Below, in pieces: positions 1 to 4,318 of a DNA stretch of 5,214 bases. The stretch spans positions 1-5,214 of the forward strand of contig JASIBJ010000575.1 in the NCBI GenBank assembly GCA_030045215.1, written 5' to 3'. The notes under the pieces were generated by a model, which searched no databases, was not told where the DNA came from, and saw nothing but the letters and a program-made list of their open reading frames with translations. The number at the start of each line of letters is the position of its first letter. Position 1 is the stretch's first letter. The DNA comes from Streptosporangiaceae bacterium (GTDB lineage: Bacteria > Actinomycetota > Actinomycetes > Streptosporangiales > Streptosporangiaceae). Both the position numbers and the translations under genes were made by a program.

Positions 1-1033
1 GGCCGCTGCCCCGATCGGACGGCGGTCGGCCGCCAGCGTGAGCTTCGGCCGGCCGGATTGGCCTGGGCCCAGTCGCGTGCGATCCCGTCGCGTGCGATCC
101 CGTCGCGTGGATACCCGCCGGCCTCGGGCCGCTCGGCCGATCGAGGACGGGCCGGCCCGCGGGGGGCCGACCCCCGGCATCGCGCCCGCCGGTCCGCACT
201 TCGGTCGCCTGCTGGGCCTGGGGCCATGGCCCGCCGGAGCCCCCGCGGGCCAGCAGGTTGTCGTCCTGTCTGGCCCTCGGGTCTCCGCCCGGCACGGCTC
301 GGCGTGACCCCTCTGCAAGCACGCCCGCCGGCGGGTCCTGGTCGCCGATCATCGCGAGCACGGCCGCTCGCGCGGTCGGCCGATCGGCCGGGTTGGCGCT
401 CAGGCATTCCATCACGACATCGCGCAGCGGTGCAGGCAGCACGTCGAGGTCGCCCATCGTCGTGGGCGGCTTGCCCGATGCCGCGTACACCACCGTCTGC
501 GCCCACGCGGCCATGTCCGCCGCCGGCGTGGCCGCGCCGTAGGGCGGGGTTATGCCGAACTCGACCACACGCGGCCCGGCCGCTGTCATGATCACGTACT
601 CGGGACCGAAGTTCCCGTGGACCAGGCCGGCCAGGTGGATCGAGGCGAGTCCCGTGGCCATGCCGACGGCGGCCGACTCTAGCTCGGGACCATCCAGGAT
701 GCCGTCGGTGGATATGACCTCAATCAGGGACTTGCCGGGTACGTACTCGCTGACCAGGAAGGCATCGTCGCCGTCCAGGCCCGCGTCAAGGATCCGGGCC
801 GCGCAGAACGGAGGCACTCGCTTGGCGACGGCGGCTTCGGCGGCGAAACGATCCCGCGCGGCGGCATCCTTGGTCCACTCGCTGTGCATGACGCTGATGG
901 TGACCTCGGCGCCGTCGGGGCCGTTGCCCACGTAGATGGGTCCCTCGGCCGGGATCCCGGTGATCCGCCCCGCCAGCCGGTACCGGCCAACCCGCCTTGG
1001 GTCGCCGGCCTGCAGCGGCGATTGGTGAGGCAT
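1..1033 (-). CDS. Ser/Thr protein kinase-fold protein, predicted pseudokinase (C-terminus beyond left edge)
   Basis: The reading frame is open from the ATG at 1033 to the window edge (344 codons, no stop), so the protein is partial. Residues about 16-230 follow the actinobacterial PknB-type kinase layout: a GRYRLAGRI start, the alpha-C motif RFAAEA with Glu66, a hinge-like FLVSEYVPGKSL (92-103), a catalytic-loop equivalent HGNFGPEY (139-146), an EFG motif (158-160), the subdomain IX-like DMAAWAQTVVYAASGKPP with Asp173, and PADRPTA with Arg218. The active site is degenerate. The VAIK lysine is Ser47, the HRD aspartate is Asn141, the following Lys and Asn are Gly143 and Tyr146, the DFG aspartate is Glu158, and the Gly-rich loop is lost. 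Only 14 residues separate EFG from Asp173, so the activation loop and APE motif are missing. After residue 232 comes a Gly/Pro/Arg-rich, probably disordered tail. A GGAG sits 7 nt before the ATG (1041-1044), supporting this start. Catalysis is unlikely; a phosphoprotein-binding or scaffolding role is inferred. Confidence 0.85.
   Translation of the reverse strand, partial: MPHQSPLQAGDPRRVGRYRLAGRITGIPAEGPIYVGNGPDGAEVTISVMHSEWTKDAAARDRFAAEAAVAKRVPPFCAARILDAGLDGDDAFLVSEYVPGKSLIEVISTDGILDGPELESAAVGMATGLASIHLAGLVHGNFGPEYVIMTAAGPRVVEFGITPPYGAATPAADMAAWAQTVVYAASGKPPTTMGDLDVLPAPLRDVVMECLSANPADRPTARAAVLAMIGDQDPPAGVLAEGSRRAVPGGDPRARQDDNLLARGGSGGPWPQAQQATEVRTGGRDAGGRPPAGRPVLDRPSGPRPAGIHATGSHATGSHATGPRPIRPAEAHAGGRPPSDRGSG
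72..116 (-). repeat. Three tandem 15-bp repeats in the pseudokinase tail (GSHAT units)
   Basis: Two perfect copies of a 15-bp unit (gtcgcgtgcgatccc on the plus strand, 72-86 and 87-101) are followed by an imperfect third (102-116). On the minus strand they encode three five-residue units, GSHAT twice and GIHAT once, at residues 307-321 of the pseudokinase tail. The unit length is a multiple of three, so copy-number change would keep the frame. The repeats lie in a low-complexity linker and look like in-frame slippage expansion, not a binding domain. Confidence 0.85.
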
Positions 1034-1363
1034 GGAGAGGCTCCGGGCGTGGGCACGCACAGTACAACTTGTTGTGCGGTTCGCACCATAACGCACTATG
1101 TGCAAGGCACTGCGCTGAATCAATTAAGTTACTGGCAAGTAAATCTCGGTGCCAGCAAATCTGCTGATCGCGGGGCCGGAATGCCCAGGTAAGGTGGGCA
1201 AGCCCTGACGGGTCGCCGCGACACGCCTCGCCTAGCTGGGCCGGGTTGGTGTACCGCGACGCTGGACGTGGCAGAATTCCCCGCCGGATTCGGGCACAAC
1301 CGAGGCCTCCCGAGCGTTACAACCGCGCGAACGGGTTAGTGAGATGGAGGGGTTAGAGCCGAG
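1034..1363. other. Divergent intergenic region between pseudokinase and DUF4193 gene
   Basis: No convincing coding frame occupies these 330 bases. The stretch from about 1060 to 1165 is clearly richer in A/T than its surroundings, as expected for a regulatory region. It holds a candidate minus-strand promoter (1095-1123) and short inverted repeats: acaac-tt-gttgt (1064-1075), gcac-tat-gtgc (1093-1103) and cagca-aatc-tgctg (1153-1166). From about 1170 to 1345 I see no recognisable promoter for the DUF4193 gene; a cagaat sequence at 1272-1277 is -10-like but has no -35 at a normal distance. Confidence 0.6.
1095..1123 (-). promoter_or_regulatory. Candidate sigma70-type promoter of the pseudokinase gene
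   Basis: On the minus strand TTGATT (1123-1118) matches the -35 consensus at 4 of 6 positions. It is followed after 17 bases by CATAGT (1100-1095), a 4-of-6 match to the -10 consensus. Transcription would start near 1088, leaving a leader of about 55 nt before the ATG at 1033. The inverted repeat gcac-tat-gtgc (1093-1103) overlaps the -10, and acaac-tt-gttgt (1064-1075) lies in the leader, so a repressor could act here. This is pattern matching only. Confidence 0.35.
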
Positions 1364-1663
1364 ATGGCTACCGATTACGACAGCCCGAGGAAGACAGACG
1401 ACGAACTGACCGAGGACAGCCTGCAGGAACTGCAGGCGCGGCGGATGGACAAGTCCTCGACGGCGATCGACATCGACCCTGATGACGTTGCCGAGTCGCT
1501 TGAGCTACCGGGGGCTGATCTCTCTAATGAGGAGCTCTCGTTCCGGGTGATCCCCCGGCAGGCGGACGAGTTCACCTGCTCGAGCTGCTTCCTCGTACAT
1601 CACCGCAGCCAGCTTGCCGAGACTCGCGGCGGGCAGATGGTCTGCCGGGAGTGCGCCGCCTGA
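1364..1663 (+). CDS. DUF4193 family protein, small zinc-ribbon-like protein
   Basis: This complete 99-residue protein matches the actinobacterial DUF4193 family in length and throughout its sequence. The features are the start MATDYDSPRKTDDE, the acidic middle, ELPGADLSNEEL (47-58), and the C-terminal FTCSSCFLVHHRSQLA block. Cys72, Cys75, Cys94 and Cys97 form two CxxC pairs that could hold one zinc ion; His79 and His80 lie between them. Residues 1-45 are strongly charged and probably flexible. There is no signal peptide or membrane segment, so it should be cytoplasmic. The molecular function of the family is not established as far as I know. A GGAGGGG (1346-1352) lies 11 nt before the ATG, a somewhat long spacing, but family alignment supports this start. 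The gene stands alone on its strand, divergent from the pseudokinase and convergent with the TPR gene. In mycobacteria the homologue (Rv2699c) sits near dut, which is not seen here. Confidence 0.92.
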   Translation: MATDYDSPRKTDDELTEDSLQELQARRMDKSSTAIDIDPDDVAESLELPGADLSNEELSFRVIPRQADEFTCSSCFLVHHRSQLAETRGGQMVCRECAA

Positions 1664-1782
1664 CCTGCGGAAAAGCAGACGGACGCGCACATGTCCCTCG
1701 ACGGGACGAGGTATGCCACCGGGACGGCGCCGGCAAATGCCGGCCGGCCGGTACCCGGTGGCTGGTGCCTTCGTGCCCCGTG

Positions 1783-1809
1783 CCCCCACTAGGGGGAAAT
1801 ATGCTTTTT
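1783..1809 (+). terminator. Possible weak terminator downstream of the DUF4193 gene
   Basis: A short GC-only stem, ccccc-acta-ggggg (1783-1796), is followed by aaatatgc and then five T residues (1805-1809). The stem is only 5 bp and the T tract starts 8 nt after it, so it is not a canonical intrinsic terminator. It lies about 120 bases after the DUF4193 stop in the convergent intergenic region. Confidence 0.25.
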
Positions 1810-1840
1810 GTACACTAGGTCTGAACTGTACCCAGTCTTC

Positions 1841-1878
1841 GCGTAGCGCTACGGCCGTGACAGAGCCGTAGCGTTACG
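1841..1878. terminator. 14-bp stem-loop between convergent genes, probable transcription terminator
   Basis: The arms cgtagcgctacggc (1842-1855) and gccgtagcgttacg (1865-1878) pair along 14 positions with a 9-nt loop. The one non-Watson-Crick position (1846 against 1874) is a G-U wobble in plus-strand RNA and an A-C mismatch in minus-strand RNA, so the fold favours transcripts from the DUF4193 side. The right arm ends immediately before the stop codon of the TPR gene (1879-1881). There is no good T tract on either side, which is common for actinobacterial terminators. It most likely separates the convergent transcripts. Confidence 0.5.
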
Positions 1879-2760
1879 TCATTTCCGGCGCCGCCTGGTC
1901 ATGGACAGCAGCAGCGGCGGCAGCCGACGCCGGCATGGTCCTGGCACTCGGCTGAGATGGCCCCCGATGCGGCCGGTCACGGCGATCCCGAGCAGCCCCG
2001 CGACGATCGCGAACGGCGTGGACCCGGCGAGCGCCAGTCCGGCGGTGCACCCGGCCAGCGCCGTCAGCAGCGTCGCCCAGGCCAGGACCGACAGTGCGAC
2101 CCTGGCCAGCGCGACCTCGGCGTTCCGGCCGAGCATGCTGCTCCCTGGCGCTGACCGCACCGCCTGCAGGAAATAGCCCGCCGCCGCGGGCGCGTCGCGG
2201 CCGCGCAGGCTGATGAGGCCGAGCTCATTGAAGGCACCGGCATTGGCGGGGTCAATTGCCAGCGCCGCCCGCTGGCTGGCCCTGGCCCGGTTCAGGTCGC
2301 CCGCGCCCAGTGCCACCTTGCCGGCCGTCACGTGCACGTCTGGCTCTCCCGGCGCGATCGCCAGCGCGGCCTCGCTTGCCTGGCCGGCCAGGTCCTGCTG
2401 CCCGGCCGCCACGGCGGCCTGGGCCAGGCAGACGTGGGACCGCCAGAAGTGCGGCGCCAGATTGCGCGCGCAGATCGCGGCGGCAACGGCTTCATCGGCC
2501 CGGCCGAGCCCGGTCAACGCGGTGCTGGCCAGCCGGTAGGGCCAGTCGTCGGCCGGGTCGAGCTCGCTGGCGCGGCGAGCCGCCCGTAGGGCTCCGGCTT
2601 CGTTCCCCCCGGCTAGCTGTGCACGTGACAGCAGGCACCAAGCCCGGCCGTCGTCCGGGGCGGCCGCCACGACCGCGGCGAGGACGCCAACGGCGTCGCC
2701 GAACCGGCCCAGGTCCATCAAGGTGCGCGCCCTGGTGAGGTCGGCCGGGGAGGCTGTCAT
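1879..2760 (-). CDS. Tetratricopeptide-repeat protein with C-terminal membrane hairpin
   Basis: This complete 293-residue protein is built from about six TPR units spanning roughly residues 5-206. Signature elements recur about every 34 residues: the Asp-Pro or Ala-Pro turns ELDPADD, NLAPHF, AIAPGEP and AIDPANA, each followed by alanine/leucine-rich helices with conserved Gly/Ala positions. Two hydrophobic segments follow (about 220-245 and 247-263), then a strongly basic tail ending in TRRRRK. This suggests a cytoplasmic TPR domain tethered to the membrane by a helical hairpin with both ends inside. TPR arrays bind protein partners; no enzymatic motif is present. The start at 2760 lies 16 nt after the stop of the AAA+ ATPase gene, so the two form an operon. 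No Shine-Dalgarno sequence is visible, and the gap contains a small hairpin, so translation probably depends on coupling. Function inferred: membrane anchor or adaptor for the ATPase. Confidence 0.85.
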   Translation of the reverse strand: MTASPADLTRARTLMDLGRFGDAVGVLAAVVAAAPDDGRAWCLLSRAQLAGGNEAGALRAARRASELDPADDWPYRLASTALTGLGRADEAVAAAICARNLAPHFWRSHVCLAQAAVAAGQQDLAGQASEAALAIAPGEPDVHVTAGKVALGAGDLNRARASQRAALAIDPANAGAFNELGLISLRGRDAPAAAGYFLQAVRSAPGSSMLGRNAEVALARVALSVLAWATLLTALAGCTAGLALAGSTPFAIVAGLLGIAVTGRIGGHLSRVPGPCRRRLPPLLLSMTRRRRK

Positions 2761-2773
2761 CCGGGCTGCCCGG
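2761..2773 (-). promoter_or_regulatory. Small GC hairpin directly before the TPR start codon
   Basis: The 16-nt gap between the ATPase stop and the TPR ATG contains perfect arms ccggg and cccgg around a 3-nt loop, ending at the base next to the ATG. It fills the place where a Shine-Dalgarno sequence would be, and none is visible. This fits re-initiation by ribosomes finishing the upstream gene, but such short GC palindromes also arise by chance in this base composition. Confidence 0.3.
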
Positions 2774-2776
2774 CCG

Positions 2777-4117
2777 TCACAGCATCTTCCGCTTCTTCAG
2801 GTAGGCAGCCAGGTCGTCGTAGGCGCCGCCCTCATTGGCGAAAAGCGCGACGTTGCGGGCCGACTCGAACCAGGGGGCGAGCGACGGCCTGACCTGCGCG
2901 GTAGCCGCGACGAGGTCGTCCTGCCCGATCAGCCTGACCTGGCCGGAACGGGCCGAGTCCAGTAGCGCCAGTTCCGCCGCCGACTCGCAGACGTGGGCAA
3001 TGTCGGCGGCCGAGTAGCCCTCGGTCATGGCCGCCAGCTTGGCCAGGTTGATCCCGGCGACGGGCCGGTCCTTCAGATGGAAGCGGAACACTGCCTCGCG
3101 GGCCTGCGTATCGGGCGGCAGGACCAGCAGCGTCCGGTCGAACCGGCCGGGCCGCCGCAGGGCGCTGTCGACGTCCCAGGGGTGGTTGGTGGCGGCCAGC
3201 ACGAAGACGCCGTCGTTGCCGCCGGTGACGTCGTCTAGCTCGAGCAGCAGCTGATTGACGGCGCTGCGCATCGGCGTGTTCCGCAGCTGGCTGCGCTTCT
3301 GTCCGATCGCGTCGACCTCGTCCAGGAACAGCACGCACGGAGCGTTCCGCCGGGCGACAGCGAACATCTCGCGGATGTTCCGCTCGCTTGATCCGACGTA
3401 GATGTCGACCACGTCGGCGAACGAGACGGCCAGGAAGTGGGCGCCAAGCTCGCCGGCCACGGCGCGGGCGATGAAGGTCTTGCCGCAGCCCGGCGGCCCG
3501 TACAAAAGCAGCCCGCCGCGCAGGCTCTTGCCGTAGAGCTTGCGGAGTTCGGGATTGCGCATCGGGGCGAGGAACGCCGCCTCAAGCCTGGCCTTGACCT
3601 CGGCCAGGCCGGCGACGTCAGCCAGGCGCAGGCCCGGCTTCTGCGCGTCGTAGGCAGGCGCCTCGGCCTGAGACTGCTCAGCGACCGCACCCTCCTGGGT
3701 CACGAACATCGGCGGCAGCACGTCCCGCAGCTCGGCCTCGGCCTGCGCCCAGTTGAAGCCGCCGGCATCGGCACCAGCAGCAAGGCGGCCGGCAGGCGCG
3801 CCGTCCGGGGCCTGCGGGCTCGCGGACTGGCCCGCGGCGGGCGCCGGGGCTTCTTCAGCGGGCGGTACCTCGCCGGGGTCCTGGGCGGCGCCCGGCGCCG
3901 ACCTGGCTTGCTTGCTCGAGCCGAGCTCGCCGAGCATCTGCAGCGCCTGGAGGTTCGCCGGGTCCGCCTGCACTACCGCGCCGAGGTGGCTGATCCCTTC
4001 CTCGCGCAGACCCGCGGCCAGGAGCATGCTGGCTAGGTGCAGCCGCAAGCCGAGGTCGTCGGGCAGCGCCGCCACCGCCTTGCGGAGGCTGGCGATCACG
4101 GCAGGCTCGGAGTCCAT
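2777..4117 (-). CDS. AAA+ ATPase with N-terminal TPR units (Cdc48/Vps4/FtsH-type AAA module, no protease)
   Basis: This 446-residue protein has three parts. Residues 1-66 form about two TPR units (ADPANLQALQMLGEL ends the second). Residues 67-160 are an Ala/Pro-rich, probably disordered linker. Residues 161-446 are one classical AAA module. Visible motifs are Walker A GPPGCGKT (207-214, Lys213), an aromatic pore loop around Tyr240 in DIYVGSSE, Walker B LFLDEVDA (263-270, Asp266 and Glu267), sensor 1 Asn311 in AATN, arginine fingers Arg322 and Arg325 in RRPGRFD, and GYSAAD (367-372) in the lid. The C-terminus (WFESARNVALFANEGG, then YLKKRKML) closes the lid, and no zinc-protease domain follows. 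It should assemble as a ring, probably a hexamer, and thread or remodel proteins in the cytoplasm; the substrate is unknown. GAGG (4125-4128) lies 7 nt before the ATG. It is the first gene of an operon with the TPR-membrane protein. Confidence 0.9.
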   Translation of the reverse strand: MDSEPAVIASLRKAVAALPDDLGLRLHLASMLLAAGLREEGISHLGAVVQADPANLQALQMLGELGSSKQARSAPGAAQDPGEVPPAEEAPAPAAGQSASPQAPDGAPAGRLAAGADAGGFNWAQAEAELRDVLPPMFVTQEGAVAEQSQAEAPAYDAQKPGLRLADVAGLAEVKARLEAAFLAPMRNPELRKLYGKSLRGGLLLYGPPGCGKTFIARAVAGELGAHFLAVSFADVVDIYVGSSERNIREMFAVARRNAPCVLFLDEVDAIGQKRSQLRNTPMRSAVNQLLLELDDVTGGNDGVFVLAATNHPWDVDSALRRPGRFDRTLLVLPPDTQAREAVFRFHLKDRPVAGINLAKLAAMTEGYSAADIAHVCESAAELALLDSARSGQVRLIGQDDLVAATAQVRPSLAPWFESARNVALFANEGGAYDDLAAYLKKRKML

Positions 4118-4161
4118 CGGCTAACCTCGGCGTCGGGCGGGCTGGCTCGGGCGAATGCCCA

Positions 4162-4167
4162 ATTTTA
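4162..4167 (-). promoter_or_regulatory. Candidate -10 element for the AAA+/TPR operon
   Basis: TAAAAT on the minus strand matches the TATAAT consensus at 5 of 6 positions and sits in a small AT-rich island (4161-4169) within GC-rich surroundings. Transcription would start near 4155, giving a leader of about 38 nt before the ATG at 4117. No recognisable -35 sequence lies at the usual distance, so the assignment is tentative. Confidence 0.35.
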
Positions 4168-4260
4168 TGCGTGTTTGCGGGCCATCGAGTGCGGAACCGC
4201 CCAAGCCGCGGACAATGAACCAGGCGGAGCCAGCCGGCGGACTAGGCGGGCGGCTGGCGG

Positions 4261-4273
4261 TTAGCCAAGCTAA
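4261..4273. promoter_or_regulatory. Candidate operator: 13-bp interrupted palindrome
   Basis: ttagc-caa-gctaa has perfect 5-bp arms around 3 bases and lies 46 bases upstream of the GTG start of the S9 gene. If tacata (4286-4291) is the -10 of that gene, the palindrome covers its -35 region, a usual place for a repressor site. No regulator gene is visible in the window. The arms are short, so chance is a real alternative. Confidence 0.25.
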
Positions 4274-4305
4274 GGGACGAAGCTGTACATACCCGCGCCC
4301 TGACC

Positions 4306-4311
4306 GAGGAG
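4306..4311 (+). promoter_or_regulatory. Ribosome binding site that fixes the GTG start of the S9 gene
   Basis: GAGGAG lies 7 nt before the GTG at 4319, an ideal spacing. The nearby ATG at 4312 directly abuts the GAGGAG and reads only nine codons to a stop in another frame, so it is not the start. This selects GTG at 4319, from which the frame stays open to the window edge. Confidence 0.75.
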
Positions 4312-4318
4312 ATGCCCG

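Larger units (their letters stand above)
4118..4318. other. Divergent intergenic region between the AAA+ operon and the S9 gene
   Basis: These 201 bases must hold the promoters of both flanking genes. Visible elements are a minus-strand -10-like sequence (4162-4167), an 8-bp inverted repeat gccagccg/cggctggc with a 14-nt spacer (4229-4236 and 4251-4258), a 13-bp interrupted palindrome (4261-4273), and a degenerate plus-strand -10 candidate tacata (4286-4291). No small gene is evident. Confidence 0.55.

Noticed and set aside
72..116. CRISPR-like array
   Set aside because: The units are contiguous with no spacers and are in frame within a coding region, so they are a tandem coding repeat.
377..390. 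Perfect 14-bp palindrome cggccgatcggccg
   Set aside because: It lies inside the codons for the conserved kinase motif around PADRP and is explained by coding constraint plus high GC; it has no regulatory position.
58..591. Long plus-strand open frame opposite the pseudokinase
   Set aside because: Its product is an Arg/Pro/Ala-rich low-complexity string with no family resemblance, while the minus-strand frame gives a clear kinase-fold order of motifs. It is a GC-driven shadow.
724..1089. Minus-strand open frames starting at 1089 and 1067
   Set aside because: They are read in other frames over the pseudokinase N-lobe and give no recognisable protein. The frame from 1033 carries the kinase-like sequence and a suitable ribosome binding site.
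884..1192. Plus-strand open frame running from the pseudokinase N-lobe into the intergenic region
   Set aside because: It overlaps the supported minus-strand gene, shows no family features, and its end crosses the AT-richer promoter region.
1664..1878. tRNA or small RNA gene in the convergent gap
   Set aside because: No cloverleaf, T-loop signature or promoter was found; only hairpins and a short AT-rich patch are visible.
2256..2738. Plus-strand open frame of 160 codons opposite the TPR gene
   Set aside because: Its translation is a compositionally extreme Arg/Pro string; the minus-strand TPR repeats explain the sequence.
3437..4036. Plus-strand open frame of 199 codons opposite the AAA+ gene
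   Set aside because: It is antisense to the Walker A region and linker, has no domain features, and has no independent start signals that I can see.
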